From: Owenia fusiformis
Taxonomy: Eukaryota > Annelida > Polychaeta > Sabellida > Oweniidae
DNA length: 64,000 nt
Assembly: GCA_903813345.2 (NCBI GenBank)
Contig: CAIIXF020000010.1
Span: 21,585,181-21,649,180 of the forward strand
Direction: 5' to 3'
Every line of letters starts with the position of its first letter. Position 1 is the first letter of the stretch. This document shows positions 1 through 13,300 of the stretch, in pieces. The position numbers were made by a program, and so were the translations under genes. The notes under the pieces are model-generated. The model had not been told where the DNA came from, made no database searches, and saw only the letters and a program-made list of their open reading frames with translations.

Positions 1-1372
1 TTTAAATTAGTCGGGCTTGTCAACCTATGTTTTAGATTCAGCTTGCCAATACTTTTCCCCGGGCCTATGAGTTCAATGGTGAAACTCGAGTTCTAAACGC
101 ATCATGGGGGACATTAGGTGTGAAACATGCAATAAGCAGGTTGACTCGGGTTTTCTACAGAGATACGACGACTTCAAAGTAAATAGAGAAAAATGATCAA
201 AATCAATATATATGAGATGACATTGTTTGTCTAGTGCTCAGTACCTACAGTTTTCCAGTGTAGTCTCTCGTGCTTTTTGTTTTAGCAGATGTACGGTGAA
301 TGCTGCTTTTCTCTTTAAAGTGTGCGCCTGACCCGGCTACGTATAGCACAGAGTTTATACTGGCGGATTAGACTAGTTCATTTTTTATATGTGTGTGAAA
401 GCTTTCTCTTATTTGCGTTTTTTCGTTTAGTACGGTTTTGTTATAATTGCCGAGGTCATATAACTGGGATAAAACAATGATTATCGTTGACTGCCCACAC
501 ACAAAACATACGTTGAGTGAACAGTGTTATTACAAACAACAGGCTTTAGAATACAAAGCGTAGTGTGATAATAAGCTGCACACTACCACTGCTGCATGTA
601 CATATTACTAATTTACTAGGGCTCCCAAAGAGTGTATAGGGAAGTTGTGTTTGTCACTTTTAAATTTTACATTTCAAAATTGTCATTTTACATGTCATAA
701 TTTGTTGGTTTCATTCGTTTAGCCAATCAAAACATTGTAAAACAATAAATTGTCTGTTACGTACAATCAATTTTGTTCAGTTTTGATTAGTTGTCAGAAT
801 AAAGTTACGTTCATCTGAATCCATGTATCAAAACAAAAATCCTATTTTCACTTCAAAATACTTTAGTGAGATGAAGGCTCGGAATTGTCACATGCAATAA
901 CTTATTGTCGTATTCGTTATTTTATCTTCTCGATAGTAGCATTTAGTCGCACATTTGATGCCAGCTCACCTTGTCGCGTACCTCTTGGGGAACCCCACAT
1001 TTATGTGTGTACTCATGGAAGTAAATTCCCCGGTGTAGCCGAGAGCCACAAACTTTTCAACAGGTTCGAAATGACCAATTTCTCTCATATATACTCTAAA
1101 TATTTTATTATTTAGCACCTACAAAGTATTGCTAATAACCATATGTAATTTCAATAAGGAAACTTATCTGGCTACATATAAATTCAATATCAACACTAGC
1201 TGTTCTCTCAACACGTCCTGGCTTACCTTGTGGTGACAAACCCTGGATTTTCGCTATTTATAGTTTATCAACACCTGGACGCATGCGCATTTTATACTTT
1301 ATCGGGCACTTATTCATTCTCATTTTTATATAAAAATGTGGTGGTATCTGCGTCCGGATTTTTGATTTTTAC
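1..1372. other. Intron of the chitin synthase gene, no exon recognised
   Basis: No further chitin synthase exon is recognisable left of 1373 on the minus strand. The two short open frames here on the plus strand have no domain character or splice context. The next catalytic exon therefore lies at least 1.37 kb away, outside the window. Confidence 0.6.
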
Positions 1373-4300
1373 CTGATCCGATTGGGTGGATTCTGCCACA
1401 AGCAGCTCCCACTTTCTTATTCTTCTTCATTCTATCGATAAGCAATCTCACTGCATCCGGTTTGAAATCAATGTCTCCATCCAGTGTCAGAATGAACGTT
1501 GTCTCAGCCTAAAACACACGAGTGCATAATGAATTCGAAGGCCTAGTAAATCATCTTCAGTTTACTGTGTAAATACTCTAAGAACGCCTATTTCATGAAA
1601 TATGACGTAACTATAGCCATAAGGAACATTGAAAATGTAGAAGGGGAAATATTTAGAATGGTAATTACTTTATATAGTTATATGGAGCTTATTACACTGG
1701 CATGTAGCGGCCCTGATATCGATAAATTCTACACGCAATATAACCCGATACTACATGCTTGGTTAAAACTTTACACGAAAAAGCTTCGATATCCGGGCAT
1801 TTACTCTTACACTGAACTGAAAATAGCATCGTCTAAACGTGTATGTGTTGGCTTCCGGGTAAGTTTATCAACATTTATACTCAATTGAAAGAACAGTCGT
1901 GCTTATATCGTGTACCAGTTTGATTTATTTATATGTGTGTGTATTTATAACACGATAGCCTAGTAATACCGTGTCGTTAAAACAACTGCTAGATATCGAA
2001 CTGATGACCTGAAATTACATTATTGGACTGATCGCGCATCTGATATTAAATGATTACTTTGCATTGAATCTGATATTAACTTGCAACCCAATACCATGAC
2101 TTTACATTTGAATGATAACACGGCCTCATATTCTAATCCATTATACGTCCATTGCAGGCCAAAAATGTTTCAATGTGGATATTGTAATGCACACGAGAAT
2201 TCGATTCGTATATTGATCATACATCAATTGAACATGGAGATTTTCCTGTACACTTTTCCCAAACCTGTGGAATAGACAAGATGCGAGTAGAAATTATCTT
2301 GATTTACGTCATCAAATATTCAAAATTCATTTTTTGAAAAAATTCGAAACCATCGAATATCGCTTTCTAAGACGTGATATTCGATAGTTTAAAAGTGATA
2401 TTCGATGGTTTGTAAATTGTTTACTAAAATATGATATCTTGGTCACATATCAAATATATCATCATGTGATATTCGATCTGTATCATTGCAACCATGGGAT
2501 ATAGAGGATATCCTATGATTTATGAGAGATATGATTTTTATCCACGAATGAATATGATATCTAAAGTATGTTTCCCACATGCTCTGGTGTGTTACTTGCA
2601 AAATATGTTATAATTTTCCCCAAAAATTCAAAATTTTCCAAATTTGTTTTCAATTTTTTTCAAAAATGAAAAAGAAAATTTCCAAAACTTTTTTGTCCAC
2701 AATTTTTTTTCTAGATTTTTTTCACATTTTTTGCATAATTTTTTTCAGAATATTTTCAAAAAAATTTTTCAACTTTTTTTCAAAATTTTTTTACATAATT
2801 TTTTCCATAATTTTATCAAATTTTTATTTTCAGATTTTTTTTTCCAAATTTTTTTTGGGCATACTTTTTTTTCAGAATATTTTCAAAAAATTTTTTCAAT
2901 TTTTTTCAAAACTTTTTTTTCAAAATCCGAATTTATTTTTAACATTTTTTTGAGCGGGACATACGATTTATATGTCCCGGAGCTCCGTCGGAGTGGGACA
3001 CACGAAAAATATTTGCCGGATATGGGATATATTCCCGGTTGATATGCCCCTGAAACCTCATCAGGTATGGAATACTTAGAGGTTATGTCACTATCGTGGC
3101 ATATATGCCCGAGGTCTCAGTGATATATGGCCCGACCTTGGGAGGGACATTGATCTCTGAGAACCGAGGGCATATGTGCCACGATGGTGACATAAACGAT
3201 TTATAACATACCTATGATGATGTAGACTGGTCAGAGAGTACCGTTTTCTTATAGAATTGACAAACAAATGGTTTGAAAATGATTGAAACGAGTTTAGAAA
3301 AATTGCTCGCGCAGTTTTATCTTCGATTGATTGGTTATGACGTCAGCGCCTTGACCAATCAAAAAGTTAGCGGGCGCAGGCTTTTTAAAACTTATATTGG
3401 CCCGCTGTCTTGTGTACACTTTGCACTATACATCATCATAGGTATGTTATAAATATAGGTTATTTACTGGGAGGGATTGAATATGGGTTTTATTCCGAGG
3501 GACAATATGATATTGACTGAAGGGTAATATAATATTGACCGAGAGCGCAGCGACCGAGTGTCAATATCATATTGCCCAAGGTCAATATCATATTTTCCGA
3601 GGAATAAAAAAACAAAAAACATATTCAATCCTGACCAGAAATAACCCATTTATTCCATAATACATCCCTCTAGAATGTTACATTTGGATAATGCAAACGT
3701 TATATTAATAAATGCACATTGTTTGAAAAATAAAATAAATAAATAAAATAAACGGGAAACTAAAAAATAGGTCAATACGCTCCAATACGATATATCTACC
3801 TGATGGACCATAGGGACCGAAGGTAGACGTGCATATCTCACGAGGGATAAACCCCATATCCAAACCGACCGCACATATCTGCTTTATCATATACCAAGTA
3901 GTTTTCTAAAAAATTAATCTTATTTCCTTTTTTGAATTTTTGAATTTTTTTATTTTTATTCTCTACTCTACTTGTCAAAGGATAATAGACGATAAATATA
4001 TATATATAGTTTAGCATGATATTATGTACTTCTTTCTGTAACTGGCATACGATTCTAATATACATTTAGCAACACATACGTATTCCCGGGAACCATAAAT
4101 CTTTTGTGTAGGGTGTGGACATTTTTCTTTTCATTTCTCTAACATCAGATTATTTTCATAAAATCCATACAAAGTTGGGCCTAAGCCTCTATTTTCGTAC
4201 TCTGCATGTTAAGATATTTATAATGTAAAACCTAAGAGATAAATTCAATGTCTTCAGTTGAGAATAAGTATAAGGTAAAGGTGTGAATTCAGCTTGTTGT

Positions 4301-7300
4301 TGCACTATTTTTATAATAAACAAGGTTCGATACGCAACACTGAATAGACTGCAGTCATAGCTTAGTTGTAAAGAAAACAAAAGAAGTTGGGACGTGGTCA
4401 TGCTTGATTATGTTTATTTTATATATCACCGTTTGCATTCGTTGAAATCGGCCTGCATTGATTTCAAGAGGTGGTCGGTGTACAAGGTCATATGTTTGAG
4501 TTATTGGTTTAATGATAAATGTGACCCTTGAATGCGTTAGGCTTTATGTATGCGTGAAACAAATACTCCAATGGCCTAATCTCAATTTGCCTACAAACAA
4601 TATAACATTGAAATGATGGTCATCTGCATATTAACTTCCGCACCACACGTCTAACTTCGACACAATTCAGTAAAGTATCCAGTATCGCTTAAATCGCTAC
4701 ATGCCAGTGTTATTAGTACTGTCTGTCTCCTCCCTTTTAGGACACATTGTATATGGTAATATACAATGGCAAAGTGGGAAGCTAAGAAGACATATAAAAA
4801 ATATTCGGTCGTTCATTTATCATATCATCATAGATTACTGAAACATATAGACTAATACCGTAAAGGATATTATAAATTCTCATCCACATTTGTAAGGGTC
4901 ATACGTCCCAATTGCGATAATTAGAAATGGCCGCAGCATTAATGTGAGGGTTTTTGTAGAATCTAATTACAGGTAAGCTTAATCATTGATGTTCTCTTAT
5001 CCTGTACAGACCTGTCGGTGAAGTCGTTCATCTACTCGTTTGAAAATGTCACTTCTTGTAAAGTGGTCCAAGTTCTGATTCCGAGCACTCTTAGTTCTTT
5101 TCCTCATTGATGATATCTCTGAGCCTGCTGTCCCGGTGCTATCTTTCTTTGAGGCAGTTTCAGTTTTATTTTCCTCCATGAATTCATCTTCTCTTTGGGC
5201 CATCAGTCTGTAGCCGAGTAAGTAGTACATGTACATGCATTGCGACCATCTCTTTCTATGGCGAATCTTGTGTTTGTCTTTTATATGGACGTGCAGCGTA
5301 GAACCACCGGGAAGTATCCATACAAGTCTTCCACCATATGGCGTTGGGACCTTGGTAGGAGGTGGAAGTTTGATGGCGCTCTCGTGCACTGAACTGCCGG
5401 CCTCGTCGATGACTTCAAATAACCTCTGTACAAACATATTCGGCACGGACTCGTGGTCATCCGTCAAGTCCATAGCATCGTCGAAAAGAATATGAGCTGT
5501 GTACAAAATGAAGAAAATGTTGTAAATTCATAAATGTAGCCGCTACATAAATTAGAGTAGTCCTACCAGAGTTGCAATAAAATCAACAAGGATTCGGTAA
5601 AAGAAACATAGAAATGATCTTACTTTCAGGGATTTGAAAATTAAGGATCCAAACAACCATATTCTTTAATATTTTCACTCAATACATATATACATTAAAT
5701 TGCCGCTAATGTTGTACAAGCTTGTCAATTAGCTAATTGTCATTGATTGAGATTTTTTGTATTAGAAATGAATTGGTAACATGGAAAAAAATCTTACTTT
5801 CATACTCATAGTAATCGGGGTCCTTGATTCCAAAGAATTCCCTAGCATTTCTACGAGCGCATTGGTCAACGTCCATTCTACAAATTAACAATCATCGCAA
5901 ATGAACATAAAATCCCGTTAAACAGTAAAACCTGTGTATAGTGAACATTTTTGCCAAGAAAAAAACGTTCACGTTGGTTGGTGTTCACTACAGTAAGAAT
6001 TTGATTTCGGAGAATTTTGCCGTATTATATACAGACCAGTTATTAAACAAGGCTAAAAGAGAGGAGGGAATAATCAATTTAATTTGTATTTTCTACCCAT
6101 GATAATCCATGACACTTTAGACTCAGTTAAAGGACGTAATTGGATAAATTAAAGGACCTGGCAGAGTCGATTAAGGGTGATCATTATTTTCTTATTTCAA
6201 TCTGTTTTTTAAGTTGATGTGGATGAGAAAAAGATTAAGTTGGAACTTAGCAGATATAGGTAATAATAGTTAACCAGATTATCTTTAAAGCGATCACTTT
6301 TCCTGTATTACAAAAAAACAAAGTTTATTAAGAATTATAATTAGTCACACCTGTTTCAATAAAAGAAGAGATCAACATCCCAAATTGACCTTTTAATTAT
6401 TTTTGGCAGGAAATATTAACATTATAAGACAAGGCAGTTGCAGAAAATCCACAAGAAATCTTATATCTGATCCAATGTTCACTAGATACAGGATAACTCT
6501 ATTGACTTTGCCAAGATTTCATGTTCACTGTTCACATTAGGTAGGAGTTCACTAGAGAGGTGTGTTCACTAACTCAGGTTTTACTGTATATATACCGTTG
6601 TTTAATGTTATAACATCATGATATAATTTCAAGAACTTTGAATACATAATGAAACTTGTTTACCCGCCTCGTCTTTAAAGCGCCCGGGCAAAAATCAATT
6701 CAGCACTTTACTTGTATCATTAATTTTTTCTGTTCTTCTCAGTTGCATTCTTAAATCTGCCATATACCTAAAAATTGACTTCAAAAGTTTCATCATCTCC
6801 TCTCGGGTTTCGTGCCACATAGTTGCGCATGCGTATATAACAGGAACTGCCTCTTCTTCCTGTTGCTCAGTATCATCTTCACTTTTACCCTGGAATATAG
6901 TTTGATATTTCACCATTGAGTATGGCCTGATCTTTCGTTAGGGGGTTGAGAAAATATGATTTCTATTTAAACACTATAACATGTACTAACATTGAGATTT
7001 GACTATTGCGGATCAAACCATAATTAGTTCAAGTTTTTCTAAGTATGTTATACTATGTAATTCATATTACATAGGGACGGATCTGGGAACCAAAAGGGAG
7101 GGGGCCCTTTCAGATTTCAAAAAAAATTCCGCACTTGCGAGGGAAAGATTTTCGGGCCCCTTAAACCAAAAAGTGGGCCCTAATTTTGAAAATTTGAGGC
7201 CCCTTTTCTTCAAAAGGCCTTAGATTTAAAAATGTGGCCTTGAGAGGCCCAGTAATGACCAAAAAGGCTCACTTTTTGGGGCCTCAATGCCTTTTTTCTG

Positions 7301-10300
7301 AATCACAATACCAACTTGTTCTTTACGTAATTACTATGTTAGTTCTCAAGTAATAGTATTACCTTTGAGAAACCTGTCGTAGTAGAGCGATTGTTTGTAG
7401 TTGTGTGGTTGGTGATTGTTCTGCTGGTAGATGTCCTACTGGTCCCTGTCAGGGCCGTCATGCTACTCTACAACATGATAATAGGATAGTAATATCTATT
7501 GAAGTTATATTGTAGTTATAGTGGAGATATAGAATACTATAAAGTATTTAGTCTAATAACAACCATTGGTGTCATCGGCCAACGTCCAATTATCGACTAG
7601 CAATACATAAAGTTACTGATATTTTCATTATATTCGGAAAATAAGAGAGAACCTTAAAAACACCTACATTCAATTAGTACAAGTGATGTCATTTTTATGT
7701 AAATGGGGGATGGAGGAAATTATAAAAAAGTCAATACAAAGCAAAAGCAATTACTGTAAGTGATCTCTTGTGAATACACATATCTAACCTGGGACATCCT
7801 GTCATCAACATCAATGTATTTTATTTCACCACTTGTGCTCGACCAAATCACTTCCTTATCATCGCGCCTACGGTTGAACATCATCCATTGTTCTATTAGA
7901 GTTCCACAATACACGGGAAGTACGAATAACCTAGAGGTAAACGAAAATGTTTTCTTTTACAATGTCTTCAGTTTCTGGGTGGAAAGGTTAATGCAATACA
8001 AACATCTAGGAGCGGGTCTTTATGATACATTGTGAGAAGAGATATACACAACAGTTTCCAAGTAACATTTGTTTGCTAAGTGACTGTGTCTGTTATGTCA
8101 CATGTTTCTTATTGAGCCAGATTTGCTGAGAATTTGCAATTTTTTTTACAAAAGCCTTTTACCTTTCAGTCGCTTCAAGACGCCCTGCTTGGGGAAACCA
8201 GATGTGACCAGCAATAATCAACTGGGATATCCACCAGAGGGCAGCAGCTATCATGTGCCAGGAGAAGATTACCCCAGACATCTCTGAGCACACCCAAGTG
8301 TATGGATTCTCTGGAAGTACCGGAGTCGTGTGACACTGGAGCCACAATACAACGAATGTGACAGGTGTAGACAGTGCTAAAGGAACAGAGAAGCTGAAAT
8401 GCTGCATGCATAACTTGCAGGCCAAGCTACCGAAGTAGTACACCGCCATGCTGGTGAACATTTGGACAAATAATGGTGCGTAGTCGATGAGTGTATCCGT
8501 GTTATGATTGCCAGTGACTGTAGCTACGAAGAACGAGAATGAAAAGTCAGGCACGAATATGTAGGCAAATGCAATTGTTAGACCCGTTTTCCATAAACTG
8601 ACAAAGACGGTCGCTTTTTGTCTGCACTCGTGAAGCTGCGCTTTAAACTGACGCATTGGAAGGATGAGCCTTTTCCCAAAATAGAGGTTCTTGTCCACGA
8701 AGTTTTCCCACCAAGCTAGTGAGACCAATACAGAGGCGATTGCTGCTTCCCATAGAATAGTGCCTCGCAGGAAGTCGTTTGTATCAACCTCTTTGCGCAT
8801 GTACATAATTGGCTTCATACCAAACTTAGGACGTCCTCTTCCTCGACTGCCTCCAGATGATCCATTTGCCGGAGTGAGCCCTCCAAAACTAAAATCAAAC
8901 TGTCGCTTCTCTCTGCTTTTTTCAATGCGTTCAGCGAGATTGTTCATTAGTTTATCTCCCAATACAGTGTCTTCGATAGATCGCTGAAGGCGCATTCCTT
9001 TTTCAAGTTGAAGATCCACACCTCGAGCTATTCTCCCTCCTTCTAGTATACTCATTTCTCTTTCAAATTCAGATTGCGGGGCTGGTGTTGTTGTTATCGG
9101 TTTCTTGGCCTCGTTCATATCCAGAAGAGAATCTTTAGACAATTTGAATCCAGAAGCTAGGATGACTCCAATGGCTGACAATTGTACTGTCAGTGCAAAG
9201 AAGTTTACAATCAGCCAGATGGTACGCCTTTTCTCATTGACTGGTTTATGACTGAAGAAGAGCTTGCAGAATACGGGGACCACACAACATGCGTTTAGTA
9301 TGAACAGACCACGTATCATATCGACCTCAGGAAGAACGCGGAATATAAGAAGACACATTCCCAACGTCTGTAACAGCTCCACTGTTAAGATCTAAAAATA
9401 AATGTCAATCGTAAAATAAAAAGGTTCATGCGTCAAATGAATAAAGTCAATATCATTAGTTGGGAACTTCTCGCGACATACTTCACCTTCAACGCCATTT
9501 TCCCAGTTGGCCAAGGTTGACTTCCAAATAAGGCTTTGGCAAGATACATCAAGAACGTCAGAATATGGGGAACTATGATGCACAGAATCAACATACTTGC
9601 GCATGAGTTCCGTTGAACCACTGCGGCTTTAGCCTACAATGAATTCAATTAACATTTGGTAAAGAACATATAACCTTTGCCAGTGCGTATTTGCGTATAA
9701 ACTGAGATAGTACGTAATTCTTATTTTCTCTTCAATATTCATGTTGCATACGATTTCAAACATATATTTAGCAAACCTTTTGTCCAAGTCTGCTTCCAAG
9801 TCCAGATGTTAGTAACAGTAACGTAGATTTACTAAGGACTGTTCCGCCCAAGACGACACCAAATAAGGTGATGTAGAATACAAGCTTGATGACCTTCACG
9901 GCGTTCGCGAAACTTTCACTCGCACTCACCCTTTCCCTTGGTATCAGTTGAAAGACGTTCCACAAATGTCTAAAAATACAATTCCGATGATAATTTTTCA
10001 GGATTTAATTACCTCTTTGAATATATTAATACACCACGAATATTTAACCTGGGCTTCTTCCTTGCAGAGTTAAAATGAATATAAATATGTTGTTTTTACA
10101 GATGCATCGATGTCATTGATATCAAGAATGGTACCATATTATTCGAAACTAGTATGTATTGCGAATGCAACTTTTGGATGTCGGCTACCGGATAACCTTT
10201 TATTTCATGACCAACTCATTTAAATATGGAATAGTGATTTATTTTTAATGAGTTGACCATACATTAGTAGGTTAATCCGGTTGCCGACAGATGCATTCGC

Positions 10301-13300
10301 GAATAATTCTCGTGATATTATTCTTACTCGGGTAGTAAATTCTCGTCTTCCTCCTTTTCTTTGATCATTTTGCCAGTGGAGATCTGGTGTCGATGAGTTA
10401 GGTCAGTTATCTCGCTGTGACTTGCGTCAGTTGTATGATCAATCTTTGTAGATGTTCTCTCTGTTAATGTTTCGGTTTCAGTTCCTGTACGCCCCGTCTT
10501 CCTAGACGTTGATGTCCTGTGAGTTGTGTCAGAAGCCCTACCCCCTGATGTCAGACTAGGGGTTCGATTGACCTAGGAGGAAAATTATAATTATTTCAAT
10601 ATCAATTATCATGAGTATTTGAAAAATATAGTTAGTTGTTTGACACAAAATAACAAATGTATTTATTTAGAATGCATCGCCGATAGAATTAAACTTCTCG
10701 GGAATGTCATACACGAGAGGTAAGCATTATCTGAATTCCTTGTTTTGCCATGACAGAGACATCCATCTGACAAACTATTAGATTTTCAACGTCACGGCTA
10801 AGGGCCGGGAATAATTGCTCAAATGACACACAATAAATTGACAACCAATTCATGTACTCTCACCAAACGTCTTCTGGCTCTTGATTTGGCCTCTCTGATT
10901 GAGTTGGTGTATTTCTGTCGAGTCAAATATCCCCTGACTTGCGCCTGAAGGTCCACGATTCCTGTTGTGATTCTGGATAGGTAGCTGTGTAAAGCATCCT
11001 GGTGCCAAAACTTTAAGAACACCTTTGTCTCCCCGATAGCGTAATCTGTCAGGTGAACCCTTTTCAGGATTTCGATGCAATTCACTGGAAGGGGTTTCAC
11101 GAATTGACTCGCCTGGAATGCTACCACCTTGTACCTGTACAAATAAAAAATCGTCATACATGATGAGTTAGCTCAAATACACAGTGTTGGCCATAAGGGC
11201 CGATCCGCTGGTCATCACCAGGTTACTTTTGATATACGGACCAGATGATCAGCAGGTTTCAGATCCTTACACTACATGTGTAATGGGTTATTGCAAAAGT
11301 CTGATCAAATGATATCAAGTAAAATATTGTAAACTGTGATATGGGTGTCCAATATATGTTGTATTGTATTTGTTGAACATCTAGCATATTGAAAATATTA
11401 CGTGCTTGGAAAATTAAGAAGATATCCCTTACTTTTCTATGAAATCGGCAAACTCCATTCTTATGGGGTATCCGATTCGTCTTATTTTTGCGATTCCAAG
11501 TAGGCCATTGCTTCTAAGTTGGTCCAGAACGACATCACTCTGAAACTTGTCAGCCTGGAGCTGTCTGTTAGGTTTCATACACCTCACAAACAGGGGCTGG
11601 CATGTCGACATCTTCTCCATCAGTTCGAAGAGAGAATTCTGGAACATTCAGTGCACACGTATAATTCATATGATTATAATTTCAGCAGTGTTATGGAAAT
11701 GGTATGCATGCAATGTACGATGTGATTTAGCTTTCGGACTAAATGGTTCTTTCCATCCAATCCACTTTCATTTGATGATCTGTGAAACTTTCATGAATGT
11801 TGTTGCTGGATGTACTAATCAGATATATATTGATATATCAATAGAAAGTTATGACATACCCTCATAGCGTTTGTTAGTGTCTGATCCGGTCTGGAATATC
11901 CTGGTTCATCTAGTTTCTCACGACTTCGTCTGATCCTGAAAGAAATGCATAGTATTAATGACTTCCGATATATGAATGTGACTGTGTTATAACGTGGTCA
12001 AAAATTGATAGTATGAACCTTCGCTTGGCTCTAACATTATATCTGGACAATCTATTGCGTTAACATGCGTACACGTTATTGTATAATGATTGAGACTAAC
12101 TAAATGTAAACGATGTTAAAATTACTTTTCTAACAACTTTGCTCCTGTTGTTTTTGATATACTGTCAACGTTTTGGTGGCCAATTTCTGTGTGATCAAAC
12201 GGATTCTTCGCTCTAATGGGGAAATTTGTTTCAGATCTAAAACAAAATACGAAGTTATTATCACAAATAGTAAGCAGTTTTTCAAGCATATGTATATTAA
12301 AGCATTTCGATAAAATAGCTTGAGGAAAACATTCTCAAATATACACAGCAGTAATATGTTGTGTATTTTCCAAATTTGTTTAATCAACCATTAAAGCTAC
12401 GGCTACTTGCATGTAACGATATAGTTTGAGAACTAAAATGATCTTTCTACGAGACAACTTTTTACACAAGTTAACTTAACGTATGATGTATATAGCAACT
12501 ATATACCGTGTGGTTGAACGTTGCTCACCTTGAAATGGTTCCAGTGTCTGAGAGTTTTGCTGTAAAGAGTTTACTAATCAGATCATTTGAACTCTTTGCC
12601 AGGCATTCACGCAAATTCATGCTTAGAGTGTCTCTATTCGACTCCAATATACCATTGCAATCGTAGGTAACCTATACAAGAGACATACTACATTATGTAA
12701 CACATATGAGTTTAAGTGTTAAAATTAACGTAGATGAATGAATGTTACTTGCTTTAATTAACTGATCAAGACGACAATGCATGGAAAATGGAGGAAACCG
12801 TATTGGAGTAATATGAAAGTATAAAAAGGTATCCACAATCCTCACCATTCCAGCAAAGTGTTTGATGGTGAAGTTAACTTGGTCTCCTGGTGATTTAGAA
12901 AAGTACTGATTGTCGGCAAAGTTTGTATTCAGTTTCTGCACAAAGGTACCATCTGTTGCTTTCGGAAACTTAGAATCCTCGTCCAGGTAAGCGAAGATTC
13001 CAACAGGTTTCTGAAATAAAAGAACGCTCAAATAACACATATTACTATCGTAGTGGTAAGAACAACTAGAATATCCATGAACCGTCGATCACTGGCATGT
13101 AGGCATGGGTTGCTATTGCCACAGTGGACCTGGTGGACGACCGTCTGTCCGTTGCAATCCTACACACTCCAGTGATTTATTTTATGTTTTTCTCTTTCTA
13201 GAGGGGGGCCAATGATGCTATATAGCCTCGGCCCCTCACAATCTATGTAAATAATTATGTTGAATAATATTGAAATAAATAACAATAACCTAAAAAAATT

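Larger units (their letters stand above)
1373..6889 (-). other. Start of the chitin synthase catalytic domain (exons 22-25)
   Basis: Exon 22 carries the metazoan chitin synthase hallmark CATMWHET followed by [12 protein letters not shown]. Exon 23 continues [16 protein letters not shown] and DPDYYEYE. Exon 24 gives [34 protein letters not shown] and [12 protein letters not shown], then a low-complexity insert of about 60 residues rich in Lys, Glu, Ser and Thr. Exon 25 gives [16 protein letters not shown] and [10 protein letters not shown], part of the donor-binding core of this GT2 family. The later catalytic motifs (EDR and QRRRW in the family) are not in the window. The intron between exons 24 and 25 is 3.5 kb and full of repeats. 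Confidence 0.92.

Noticed and set aside
885-1115. A possible exon ending in a GTGAGC donor near 965 on the minus strand
   Set aside because: The translation does not match the expected next chitin synthase segment and has no other recognisable identity.
1595-1888. Open frame of 97 codons on the plus strand
   Set aside because: It lies next to a chitin synthase exon inside its intron, has no recognisable domain or splice context, and is of a length expected by chance.
2579-3042. Two overlapping open frames of 124 and 132 codons rich in Phe, Lys, Ile and Asn
   Set aside because: They are the translation of the T-rich tract. Both frames stay open because stop codons are rare in runs of T, and neither has domain character.
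4997-5011. Ending the chitin synthase after VCTG at the stop near 4997
   Set aside because: A donor at 5011 (CAG followed by GTCTGT) joins in phase 0 to the exon at 1373-1508, which carries the expected LDGDIDF motif.
8159-8163. Reading the large chitin synthase exon as a stand-alone gene ending at its first stop
   Set aside because: The frame runs into a GTAAAA donor and continues in phase with the exon at 7789-7930, so the stop is intronic.
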